NCBI GenBank assembly: GCA_001898225.1
Contig: MKTJ01000053.1
Location: 1-64,000, forward strand
Direction of reading: 5' to 3'
Source: Chloroflexi bacterium 54-19
Lineage (GTDB): Bacteria; Chloroflexota; Chloroflexia; Chloroheliales; Chloroheliaceae
Length of the DNA: 64,000 nt
Shown here: positions 7,624-15,119 of the stretch, in pieces
How positions within the stretch are numbered: the first letter of the stretch is position 1
How the letters are laid out: every line of letters starts with the position of its first letter
The notes under the pieces: generated by a model
The model's database searches: none
The model's input: only the letters and a program-made list of their open reading frames with translations
What the model was told of the DNA's origin: nothing
Translations under genes and position numbers: made by a program

Positions 7624-9470
7624 TTAACGACAAACTCCAGAAAAATGCCGATATACGGTATGCCGAGTCTGAAGACCAGACCTATCCTACCGAACTACCC
7701 GATACCGAATGGTTTCGGACTAATGTCCCCTGCCAGTATACCTGCCCGGCCCACACGGATGTTTCCAATTATATTGGCCTGGTTGCCCAGGGCCGCTTCG
7801 ATGAAGCCTATATCCTCAACCGGCGGGACAATGTCTTTCCCGGTGTCCTGGGGCGGGTTTGCGCCCGGCCCTGCGAAAGCACCTGCCGCCGGGGCCTGAT
7901 TGATAAGACCATCCGCATCTGCTGGCTCAAACGCTCGGCCAGCGATTACCGCAGCGATAAATTTCTGCCCAAGAAAGCCCCCGTTACCCGCAAACAAAAG
8001 GTCGCTATTATCGGTGCCGGGAGTGCGGGTCTTTCGGCGGCCCGCGACCTGGCAATTATGGGCTACAAGGTAGTAGTCTACGAAATGTTCCCGGAACCCG
8101 GCGGTATGATGGTCGGGGGTATCCCCATCTGGCGTTTGCCACGGGACGTGGTCCAGAACGAGGTTGACCAATATTTTGGCGCGTTAGGGGTTGAAATCCG
8201 CCTCAATACCAAAATCGGTTACAAAGACGACATCTCGGTCAGCGAACTGCTGCGCCGTTATGACGCCGTGATTATGGCGCCCGGCTCGGCTATCCCCGCC
8301 GAAATCGGTATCCCCGGCGAAAACTTTCAAGGATATGAGTACGGCTTACCCTGGCTTGAAAAGCTGAACTTCCGCCACCCCGAAGACGCCGCTTTTGGCA
8401 ACCGGGTGGTGGTCCTCGGTATGGGCTTTACGGCCATGGACTGCTGCCGGAGCGCTCGCCGGATGGGCGCGGAAGAAGTCACGGTGGTCTACCGCCGGAC
8501 CCAGCTTGAAGCCCCGGTCGAAGAATACGAAATCGAAGAATGCGAACTGGAAGGCATCCGGTTTATTTACCTGGCCGCCCCGCTCGAAGTCATCGGCGAC
8601 GACGAAGGCAAGGTTAGCGGTATCAAGTTTATCCGTAACAAACTGGGCGCGCCGGATAAATCGGGCCGCCGTTCCCCGGTGCCGATTGAAGGCAGCGAGT
8701 TTATCATACCCTGCGACGTCGTTATACCGGCCACCGGCCAGTGGAACGACACCAGTTGGATTGACCCTGACCTCAAGGTTGAACTCCAGCGCAACGGTAA
8801 CGTCAAACGCGACCCCGATACCTGGATGACCAATGTCAAGGGGTTGTTCGCGGGTGGCGATTACACCGAGGGTTCCCGCAACCTGATTGCGGCCATCGCC
8901 GACGGCCATAAGGTTGCCAACGGGGTACACGAATTCCTGACCGGGCAGAAACCGCCCCGCCGCCGCAGCAGCCACGAAATCATGGAAGTCTGGCGGCGCA
9001 GTCTCGATTACGAAAAAATCGAGCGCCAGGAGATGCGTTTCCTCGAACTTGATAAACGTTTCCCCGATGATATTTCGACCGCGCTGAGCCGGGAGGCCGA
9101 AATTGGCTTTACCCGCGAGATGGCGATGAAAGAAGCGACCCGCTGTCTCCAATGCGCCTATAACATTTTGATTGATAGCGACCTGTGTATCCTTTGCGCA
9201 GCCTGCGTGGATGTGTGCCCGGAGAAGATTATCCGGTTGGTGCCGCTTAAAGAACTCGGTGGCGTGGCGGGCGCGGACCAGTACCAGACCGACCCGGCCA
9301 TGGCCGAAGCCCAGACCTTGCTTCTGGACGAAAACGAATGTATCCGTTGTGGTTTGTGCGTGGTAAGATGTCCTACCCAGGCTATCAAGATGGCGCGCTT
9401 CCAGTACAGCGACCCGAAAGCGCACTGGTATGTCAGCGAACCGGGCTTGAGCGCCCCCATTCCGAAGTAG
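7620..9470 (+). CDS. GltD-like FAD/NAD(P) oxidoreductase with two C-terminal [4Fe-4S] ferredoxin clusters
   Basis: The 616-residue protein has the architecture of the glutamate synthase small subunit and related NAD(P)H-dependent iron-sulfur flavoproteins. The N-terminal Cys-rich module has C38-x3-C42 and C81-x3-C85-x3-C89, which usually bind Fe-S clusters. The FAD Rossmann motif IIGAGSAGLSAARDL lies near 130, the NAD(P) motif VVVLGMGFTAMDC near 263, and the second FAD motif GLFAGGD near 408. The C-terminal 2x[4Fe-4S] domain has C523-x2-C526-x2-C529-x3-C533 and C574-x2-C577-x2-C580-x3-C584. It should shuttle electrons between NAD(P)H, FAD and ferredoxin-type clusters. Lying between a small membrane peptide and petB, it is probably an electron-input module or redox partner of the b6-type complex rather than a glutamate synthase; no gltB is present. 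The start overlaps the upstream stop. Confidence 0.85.
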   Translation: MINDKLQKNADIRYAESEDQTYPTELPDTEWFRTNVPCQYTCPAHTDVSNYIGLVAQGRFDEAYILNRRDNVFPGVLGRVCARPCESTCRRGLIDKTIRICWLKRSASDYRSDKFLPKKAPVTRKQKVAIIGAGSAGLSAARDLAIMGYKVVVYEMFPEPGGMMVGGIPIWRLPRDVVQNEVDQYFGALGVEIRLNTKIGYKDDISVSELLRRYDAVIMAPGSAIPAEIGIPGENFQGYEYGLPWLEKLNFRHPEDAAFGNRVVVLGMGFTAMDCCRSARRMGAEEVTVVYRRTQLEAPVEEYEIEECELEGIRFIYLAAPLEVIGDDEGKVSGIKFIRNKLGAPDKSGRRSPVPIEGSEFIIPCDVVIPATGQWNDTSWIDPDLKVELQRNGNVKRDPDTWMTNVKGLFAGGDYTEGSRNLIAAIADGHKVANGVHEFLTGQKPPRRRSSHEIMEVWRRSLDYEKIERQEMRFLELDKRFPDDISTALSREAEIGFTREMAMKEATRCLQCAYNILIDSDLCILCAACVDVCPEKIIRLVPLKELGGVAGADQYQTDPAMAEAQTLLLDENECIRCGLCVVRCPTQAIKMARFQYSDPKAHWYVSEPGLSAPIPK

Positions 9471-9515
9471 ACCGGGACCGTACCGTTTGAAAAGATAAGA
9501 GGAGCGATCTGACCA

Positions 9516-10274
9516 ATGGCGACTAAGAAAACATCTCCCCGGCGCAACCCCATGGACCAGCTAATGCAGGCCAGCGCGGCTTTCGGTTTCCGGGTGTATA
9601 AAAGCGTCTTCCGGCATAGCTGGCCGGATAGCGCTCGGACCCGGTCCCTGGCGACCATGAGTAACGTCTTTTTGCATCTTCACCCGACGACCATCCGGCG
9701 CGCCTCCCTCAAAGTGACCTACACTTTCTGCCTGGGTGGGTTGTCGTTCTTTTTCTTCCTGGTCCTGACGGTATCGGGTGTCCTCCTGATGTTCTACTAC
9801 GTCCCTTCCGTGACCCAGGCTTACCAGGACATCAAGGATTTGCAGACGGTCGTCTTCGCGGGGCAATTTTTGAGGAATATGCACCGCTGGGGCGCTCACG
9901 CGATGGTGATTGTCGTCTTTCTCCACATGTGCCGGGTCTTTTACACCAGGGCCTACCGCCCACCCCGCGAGTTTAACTGGGTCGTCGGCGTGTTGCTGCT
10001 GGTCCTGACCTTCCTCTTGAGTTTTAGCGGCTACCTGTTGCCCTGGGACCAGTTATCGTTCTGGGCGGTGACCGTAGGGACCAACATCGCAAAGGCCACC
10101 CCGTTTGTGGGGCCGGAAGCCCAGTTCTTGCTCATTGGCGGCTACGAAATCGGCCAGAACGCCCTGATACGCTTCTATACCCTGCACGTGATAGCCTTGC
10201 CACTGGCGGCGGCTGTGCTAATCGCGGTCCATTTCTGGCGCGTGCGCAAAGACGGCTTCAGTGGCGGTTTGTAG
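9516..10274 (+). CDS. petB: Cytochrome b6-type subunit, N-terminal half of split cytochrome b
   Basis: The 252-residue protein has four transmembrane helices and the heme-b ligands H123/H137 (HRW...FLH) and H224/H239 (LHVIALP...VHFWRVRKDG). Spacings are 13 and 14 intervening residues, the b6 pattern; mitochondrial-type cytochrome b has 13 in both. C72, in the context TFCLGG followed later by FYYVPSVTQAY, lines up with the cytochrome b6 cysteine that covalently binds the extra heme ci/cn. GYLLPWDQ (172-179) is the conserved ef/cd-loop element. With petD it forms the quinol-oxidising core. The N-terminal extension of about 50 residues before the first helix is longer than in cyanobacterial PetB. 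GAGGAG lies upstream. A repeat-filled 322-nt gap separates it from petD. Confidence 0.92.
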   Translation: MATKKTSPRRNPMDQLMQASAAFGFRVYKSVFRHSWPDSARTRSLATMSNVFLHLHPTTIRRASLKVTYTFCLGGLSFFFFLVLTVSGVLLMFYYVPSVTQAYQDIKDLQTVVFAGQFLRNMHRWGAHAMVIVVFLHMCRVFYTRAYRPPREFNWVVGVLLLVLTFLLSFSGYLLPWDQLSFWAVTVGTNIAKATPFVGPEAQFLLIGGYEIGQNALIRFYTLHVIALPLAAAVLIAVHFWRVRKDGFSGGL

Positions 10275-10320
10275 ATTTAATTTATCAAAGTTAAAAGGAA
10301 GTTTTAAACCCCATCCCCAA

Positions 10321-10344
10321 CCCTTCCCCTTTTAAGGGGAAGGG
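10321..10344. repeat. Inverted repeat CCCTTCCCCTT/AAGGGGAAGGG
   Basis: A perfect 11-bp inverted repeat with a 2-nt centre, preceded by CCCCATCCCCAA. It is the first of three consecutive hairpins in the petB-petD gap. C-rich spacer repeats of this kind are familiar to me from Chloroflexota genomes, but copy number elsewhere cannot be seen here. Confidence 0.7.
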
Positions 10345-10351
10345 AGAAGAA

Positions 10352-10396
10352 ATGTTAGTAATAAATTTTCTCAAAGAGAAAATTTATTACTAACAT
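10352..10396. repeat. Perfect 21-bp inverted repeat (long hairpin) between petB and petD
   Basis: The arms 10352-10372 and 10376-10396 are exact reverse complements separated by AAA. The left arm begins ATGTTAGTAATAAATT. The hairpin is AT-rich with no following T-tract, so it is not a typical intrinsic terminator. It looks like a miniature mobile or REP-like element inserted inside the operon, and could stabilise or attenuate the transcript between petB and petD. Confidence 0.85.
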
Positions 10397-10397
10397 A

Positions 10398-10417
10398 AAG
10401 AGCGAATTTTCGCTCTT
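10398..10417. repeat. Inverted repeat AAGAGCGAA/TTCGCTCTT
   Basis: A perfect 9-bp inverted repeat with a 2-nt centre, immediately after the 21-bp hairpin. The remaining spacer up to 10596 holds no other clear element apart from the petD ribosome-binding site AAAGGAGA. Confidence 0.75.
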
Positions 10418-10596
10418 GAATAGGCTGGTTAATTGCAACCGGTATGGGGAAAAGATTGTAATTCGGTTTACCAAATGAAAGGCCACCTGGCTTAAGTCTT
10501 ACATACCCGGTTATAAAAGTAGAATAGCAAAGGTGCGGAGCGCCTTTAAGACCTGTCCCTTATTAACATCACCGTTGATTTAAAAGGAGAACCGTT

Positions 10597-11541
10597 ATGG
10601 CCGATACCAGCCAGGAACGCCAGGCTACCCAGGAGCAAGCTCAAGCGACGGCGGAAGCAAACCGCCGGGTCGAGGCTCGTCGCCGCCACGACGCCTCCAA
10701 CCCGCTTGACAAAGCTCGTCCGCACCGCTTGCTGGCCGTGGTTAAAAAGGAAGCCGGGTTTATCCCCACCAAAGAACCTTCGACCATCGTTCATGTCTGG
10801 CCGCACCTGCTTATCCTTGAATTTTTGTGCGCTATCGTCTTTACGGTAACCCTTTTCATCACTTCGGCTTTTATCAACGCGCCCCTGGAAGACCTGGCAA
10901 ACCCCGAACGCACTCCCAACCCGTCCAAAGCGCCCTGGTACTTTTTGAACCTGCAAGAACTCCTCCTGCACATGGACGGTGGTCTGGCCGGGGTTATCGT
11001 GCCGACGGTGGTTCTGCTCTTAATAGCCCTCGTACCTTACTTCGACCTCGGACCGGGCCAGATGGGCCGCTGGTTTACCAGTGAACGGGGTAAAGCGGTC
11101 GTCCAGTTCAGCGCCATTTATACCGCCTTCTGGTTGTTCTTCCTGATTGCCTTTGACATCTTCTTCCCGGTCAAGACCCTGATGAAGAACATTTTACCCG
11201 ACGCCAGCGGCAAGGGCCTACTCACCACCATTAAAATCCCCATTCCCGGTGGCGACCCGACCTACGAGCCGACTCCGGCAGGTATGTTCAATGTTTCTCT
11301 GACCCCCGCCGACATCATCATGTCCAACTGGGTTATTCCGATCAGTGTAATTTTCATCCTATCCGGCTTGCTGGTTTTCCTCGTTAGAAAACGCTTCAAC
11401 GCCGACCGGCGCGATATTTTCCAGGCCCTCTTTACCGGTTTCGTCGTCGCCTTCGCGATTACAACCGTGGTCGGGACAGCTTTCCGGGGTTACGGCCAGA
11501 ACTTCGACTGGCTATGGTGGGCTTTCAAACGGCCTTTGTAG
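10597..11541 (+). CDS. petD: Cytochrome b subunit IV-like protein (C-terminal half of cytochrome b), enlarged
   Basis: This 314-residue protein matches the C-terminal domain of cytochrome b but is about twice the size of cyanobacterial subunit IV. It has a hydrophilic N-terminal extension of about 65 residues, then TM segments near 68-92, 130-152 and 170-192, plus two extra helices near 245-262 and 275-297. The quinol-site motif, usually PEWY or PDWY, reads A112-P113-W114-Y115 within NPSKAPWYFLNLQELL. The acidic residue is replaced by proline, so proton transfer at the Qo site must differ or use another residue. The ATG has AAAGGAGA upstream. It follows petB after a hairpin-filled gap and is followed by the Rieske gene. 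Confidence 0.86.
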   Translation: MADTSQERQATQEQAQATAEANRRVEARRRHDASNPLDKARPHRLLAVVKKEAGFIPTKEPSTIVHVWPHLLILEFLCAIVFTVTLFITSAFINAPLEDLANPERTPNPSKAPWYFLNLQELLLHMDGGLAGVIVPTVVLLLIALVPYFDLGPGQMGRWFTSERGKAVVQFSAIYTAFWLFFLIAFDIFFPVKTLMKNILPDASGKGLLTTIKIPIPGGDPTYEPTPAGMFNVSLTPADIIMSNWVIPISVIFILSGLLVFLVRKRFNADRRDIFQALFTGFVVAFAITTVVGTAFRGYGQNFDWLWWAFKRPL

Positions 11542-11684
11542 GATTTTAGGATTTCAAAAAGAGTTGGTTTGAGTTTGAAATAAAGCTATCCGCCAGGCCC
11601 AGGTTGCTTGGTTCTAAATTACCAGCCTTGAAAAGTTAGCATTCCAGCCGGGCAAGGAGGTCCGGCTGCTCAGGAGCAAATACA

Positions 11685-12296
11685 ATGGCGATTATTTACA
11701 AAGATGGTAAGCCCGTAGTAGTTCCCGGCGGCGAACCGGGCCAGGCCCCTACACCCCAACCTGAAGAAGAAATCCCTTTAGAGGATACCAGGATTACCCG
11801 CCGCAAGTTCATGCGTAACGTTTTCTTAAGCACCATGGGCCTCTTTACGGTGGGCGCGGTCGGCAGCTTTGTGGTGATGTTCTGGCCGAAAAAGGTCGGT
11901 ACCTTTGGCTCGACCATCAAGGTCGGTGACATTTCAGAATTTCCACCCGGCAGCGTGACCCGTATCCCGGATGGCCGCTTCTATTTGGTCCATACCCTGC
12001 CCGAACAGGGCGGCGGTTTCCTGGCGCTCTACTGGAAATGCGTCCACCTGGGCTGTACCGTCCCCTGGCGCGATACCGAGGACGGCACCTATAACGGCAA
12101 GACCTATAGCGGGATTTTCCACTGTCCCTGCCACGGCTCCGAATACATTATCACGGGCCAGAACTTTGCCGGGCCGGCCCCGCGCCCGCTCGATATTATG
12201 CAGGTAGTCGTTTCGGGGTCAACCATTTCGGTCAATACCGGTAAGATAACCAAACGTGATGAAGCCAAAGTAACTGACCAGGTGATTGTAAGTTAG
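11685..12296 (+). CDS. petC: Rieske [2Fe-2S] protein of the b6-type complex
   Basis: The 203-residue protein has both Rieske cluster boxes: C119-V-H121-LG-C124 and C147-P-C149-H150-GS. The C119/C147 and H121/H150 ligands hold the [2Fe-2S] cluster, and C124/C149 probably form the stabilising disulfide. The N-terminus carries a twin-arginine-like TRRKFMRN followed by a hydrophobic anchor (about 45-67), consistent with Tat export and membrane anchoring. It should accept electrons from quinol at the Qo site and pass them to the cytochrome c encoded next. GGAG lies upstream of the ATG. Confidence 0.94.
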   Translation: MAIIYKDGKPVVVPGGEPGQAPTPQPEEEIPLEDTRITRRKFMRNVFLSTMGLFTVGAVGSFVVMFWPKKVGTFGSTIKVGDISEFPPGSVTRIPDGRFYLVHTLPEQGGGFLALYWKCVHLGCTVPWRDTEDGTYNGKTYSGIFHCPCHGSEYIITGQNFAGPAPRPLDIMQVVVSGSTISVNTGKITKRDEAKVTDQVIVS

Positions 12297-12380
12297 CGAC
12301 CGGGCGATTGGTTTAGGGTCGTTTTGCCGGAAGGGTCCGGGCGTCCCTCTGTGTAAACCACTTGAACAGAAGGAAAACTA

Positions 12381-13412
12381 ATGTCTACCCGAATGGTTCT
12401 GAGCGTCGCATTTGTAGCTTTTGTTGTGCTGGGTATGGTGGTGTACGTTCTAAATGAAGGACGCCGGGCCGACTATAACATCCTGACCAGCACCGAAGAT
12501 TACGCCCACCTGGGGGCGGAACTCTATGCCGCCAACTGCTCACAGTGTCACGGTCCGCAGGGCGAAGGCGCGATAGGCCCGGCCCTCAACCGGCCCGAAT
12601 GGCATGTCGGTGATAAAAACTACGACGAAAACACTGTGACCACCTTTATTCGAAACGTGGTCCACCGGGGCCAGTACAGCCCCCAGCCCGGTATCCAGAT
12701 GCCAGCCTGGTCCAAGGATTACGGCGGGCCGCTCAACGACGAAGAAATTGAAAAAATCATTACCTTTATAACCCAGAACCAGTGGACGGTGCCGTTGGAA
12801 TATACCGCCTCGCCCAATTATGTCGCAGCTATCCCGGCCAATACGGTCCAGAAAAAGATGTACCCTTCGACGACCCAGGATGTGCTGGCAACCAAGTACC
12901 CGGATAAATACGGTGGGACAACCCCGACCGCCGACCAGAAAGCGGCCCTGGCGGCAGACTCCAAAGCCGACGAAGCAGCTAAAGGCCCCGCCTACCAGGA
13001 AGCCCAAGCCAACGCCGAGAAATTGCGTCTCCTGCTGGGCAACCCTGACCCCAACAAGCCCACCGAACAGCTTAACGGGCTTAAACAGTTGATACAGGGC
13101 AAAGGCTGTCTCAACTGCCACGCCCTCGGCAGCGCCGGGACCACCCTTGGACCGGCCCTGACCGAAGTCGGTAGCCGCCGCGACGCCGATTGGCTGACCA
13201 CTTGGATTAAGAATCCTTCGCTGGTCAAGGGTGATAACCGGGGCCCGAACGTAATGCCCTGGTTCAAAGGCGATAACCGGACCGATTTCTGGCCGATGCA
13301 GCCGACTTTCATGCCGACTATCCCGATGACCGACGAGGAACGGGCCAAGATTGTCGATTACCTGTCAAATTTGAAGACGGCAGTAGTGGTTCTGCCGACG
13401 CAAAGCAAGTAG
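12381..13412 (+). CDS. Membrane-anchored diheme c-type cytochrome
   Basis: The 343-residue protein has an N-terminal signal anchor (about 5-24), a first cytochrome c domain with C53-SQ-C56-H57, and a second with C243-LN-C246-H247. Candidate axial methionines are M107 (GIQMPAW) and M311/M316 (FMPTIPM). The two domains are joined by an Ala/Lys/Asp-rich linker (about 165-230). Its place after the Rieske gene makes it the likely cytochrome c1/f substitute or outlet of the complex; it has no resemblance to cytochrome f. AAGGAA lies upstream of the ATG, and the next gene follows after about 20 nt. Confidence 0.9.
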   Translation: MSTRMVLSVAFVAFVVLGMVVYVLNEGRRADYNILTSTEDYAHLGAELYAANCSQCHGPQGEGAIGPALNRPEWHVGDKNYDENTVTTFIRNVVHRGQYSPQPGIQMPAWSKDYGGPLNDEEIEKIITFITQNQWTVPLEYTASPNYVAAIPANTVQKKMYPSTTQDVLATKYPDKYGGTTPTADQKAALAADSKADEAAKGPAYQEAQANAEKLRLLLGNPDPNKPTEQLNGLKQLIQGKGCLNCHALGSAGTTLGPALTEVGSRRDADWLTTWIKNPSLVKGDNRGPNVMPWFKGDNRTDFWPMQPTFMPTIPMTDEERAKIVDYLSNLKTAVVVLPTQSK

Positions 13413-13432
13413 AGGGAGGCTGAGTACAAGCA

Positions 13433-14518
13433 ATGGAGCAGCAAGCAGTTGCACCCCCAACCGAAACTACCGGGCAAGTCGGTGAAGCGGCGGTCGACCA
13501 AACCTCGACCGCGGTCGCCCCGGCCCGGCCCCGGTTCTGGTATCGCGGTTCTCCCTTTGTAGTCCTGGCGGTGGCCCTGGTCATTTCGGCGGCAATGTGG
13601 GCGGTTGATTTTCAGCCGGTCAGCAGCGATACTAACAAACTGACCGTTTCGTATTTCCCGAATGCCAGTGACGCCGATTTGCTCAACTTTCAATCGCAGG
13701 TCTGGTCGGAAAACACCGTAAATACCGAGAGCACCGAACTGGATGCCAGCGGCCAGCCCACCAAAAAAGTTACCACCACCATCGTACCTCTGAGCGCGCA
13801 GTATATCGCCGCTCCCCAGGGCGGTAGTGTCCTCCAGTTGCGGACCAGGGCGGTTTATAATAATAATACGATGGCCGTTTTGGTCCAGTGGCAGGATAAC
13901 ACCGAGAATTTCACCAGTGACGTTGCCAAGGGCACCTACAGCGACGCGGTTGCTATCGAATTCCCGGTTCAACTCGTCGTTGGGCACACCCCGTTCCGGT
14001 GTATGGGACAATCGGATGCCAACGTGGCTATCTGGCAGTGGAAGGCCGAGCGCGAGAAATCTATTGCCGGGAACTCCACCCTGATGACGAACGGTAGCGC
14101 CGTCAAACCTTATATAGGTCCGGGTATCGGCCTCCTAAAGGATACCAACGCCTATAACCCGGATAGCAACGCCTCTTACGACGCGAATACGCATACCTGG
14201 TCCGTAATCTTCCGGCGACCCCTGACCGCGAACGACGAACCAGGTTATACTGGCTCACCGGGCCAGAAGGCTTCGCTTAACTTCACAGGCGGCACCGCGA
14301 CCACGATTGCTTTCGCGGTCTGGGATGGTGGGGCGGGTGAACGGCTCAGCAAGAAAGCCGTTTCGACCTGGGTAGACTTCCTGTTCCAGCCGGGCGACCC
14401 CACACCGCAGAACATCGTGAATTTCGCGGCGGTCGGTGGCCTGGGCGTGGCGATGATTGTAGCGATTGCCCTGGCCTGGCGGTTCCTGCCCAATCCGGGA
14501 AGGCCTCGCCGCGAATAG
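13433..14518 (+). CDS. Ethylbenzene-dehydrogenase-type heme-binding domain protein, membrane anchored
   Basis: The 361-residue protein has TM helices near 38-57 and 328-350 flanking a beta-rich periplasmic domain. That domain resembles the EB_dh/gamma-subunit heme b fold of DMSO-reductase-family enzymes: a VLVQWQDNTENF strand, DAVAIEFPV, then PFRCMGQSDANVAIWQWKAE. In that family a Met/Lys pair binds one b heme. It is the last gene before the operon's terminator, so a role as an extra electron carrier of the cytochrome complex is plausible. No molybdopterin subunit is nearby, so it is not part of a DMSO-reductase-type enzyme here. Domain recognition is by eye. Confidence 0.72.
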   Translation: MEQQAVAPPTETTGQVGEAAVDQTSTAVAPARPRFWYRGSPFVVLAVALVISAAMWAVDFQPVSSDTNKLTVSYFPNASDADLLNFQSQVWSENTVNTESTELDASGQPTKKVTTTIVPLSAQYIAAPQGGSVLQLRTRAVYNNNTMAVLVQWQDNTENFTSDVAKGTYSDAVAIEFPVQLVVGHTPFRCMGQSDANVAIWQWKAEREKSIAGNSTLMTNGSAVKPYIGPGIGLLKDTNAYNPDSNASYDANTHTWSVIFRRPLTANDEPGYTGSPGQKASLNFTGGTATTIAFAVWDGGAGERLSKKAVSTWVDFLFQPGDPTPQNIVNFAAVGGLGVAMIVAIALAWRFLPNPGRPRRE

Positions 14519-14562
14519 ACCCGGGCCACTCGCTTTAACAATAATTAGCAAGGTAAAAGCAG

Positions 14563-14601
14563 GGGGAAGCCAGGGCAGGGGCTGCGGTTTCCCCTTTGTT
14601 T
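14563..14601 (+). terminator. Terminator closing the cytochrome operon
   Basis: GGGGAAGCC (14563-14571) pairs with GGTTTCCCC (14586-14594; one G-T pair) and is followed by TTTGTTT. It separates the respiratory operon from the next small gene and argues against any start for that gene at 14596. Confidence 0.68.
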
Positions 14602-14622
14602 ACCGGGTTTAATGACCTAATA

Positions 14623-15015
14623 ATGCCAAAAATTCTAAAACTGGCCGTTTCGATTTTTGTAGGGATTGATCTTTTTGCCCTGGGTTTCTTTGGCCTGGCC
14701 CAGTTGCGCTACCAGATGTTTGGGACCAACGAAGTGCCTGGTATCGGCAGCGCCTTCGATATGGCGATTTTTCTCTTTCCTTTGCTGCTCGGTTTCGTGG
14801 CCGGGAACCGGCTTTATCACTTTTTGACCTACCCGGAGCGCCAGCGCAAACTCCAGGCCGCCCGCCTCAAGCAGCAATCCGAACCTCCCCAGGTGTTGGC
14901 GGAACCGGAACCAGCCGAAGGCGAATGGGAACTGGCCGCCGGGGCAAGTCGGGCCTGTTATGGCTCGGTCTGGGATGACCGGGGTTGGGACGACGAAGAA
15001 AAGAAGGACGAATAG
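14623..15015 (+). CDS. Small two-helix membrane protein of unknown function
   Basis: I do not recognise this protein of about 130 residues. It has two hydrophobic helices (about 5-27 and 45-67) and a basic loop YPERQRKLQAARLKQQ. The acidic tail is rich in Glu, Trp and Asp and ends DDRGWDDEEKKDE. The start ATG 14623 is chosen because the upstream in-frame TTG at 14596 lies in the preceding terminator; no strong ribosome-binding site is visible. The gene lies between the cytochrome operon and a histidine kinase. Confidence 0.55.
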   Translation: MPKILKLAVSIFVGIDLFALGFFGLAQLRYQMFGTNEVPGIGSAFDMAIFLFPLLLGFVAGNRLYHFLTYPERQRKLQAARLKQQSEPPQVLAEPEPAEGEWELAAGASRACYGSVWDDRGWDDEEKKDE

Positions 15016-15110
15016 ACCCATAAGTTAAAGTCAAAGTCTCGCAAATATAACAGGTCCGTTGGTAGCGCAGTTGGTTCCGTTGGGGCGACGAAGAAAAGAA
15101 GGACACATAG
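14984..15110 (+). repeat. Imperfect 32-nt direct repeat flanking a gene junction
   Basis: The 3' end of the small membrane-protein gene (14984-15015) recurs with three mismatches at 15079-15110, just before the ribosome-binding site of the kinase gene. Both copies share CGACGAAGAAAAGAAGGAC and end in TAG. The 95-nt offset suggests a local duplication whose second copy no longer lies in an open frame. Confidence 0.7.
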
Positions 15111-15119
15111 GAGTAAGGG

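Noticed and set aside
8346..9425. 359-codon minus-strand open frame
   Set aside because: It lies wholly opposite the FAD/Fe-S oxidoreductase gene, whose motifs are complete; composition is that of a shadow frame.
15040..15100. tRNA-like string GGTAGCGCAGTTGGTT
   Set aside because: It resembles a D-arm, but no anticodon arm, T-arm or acceptor pairing could be formed around it.
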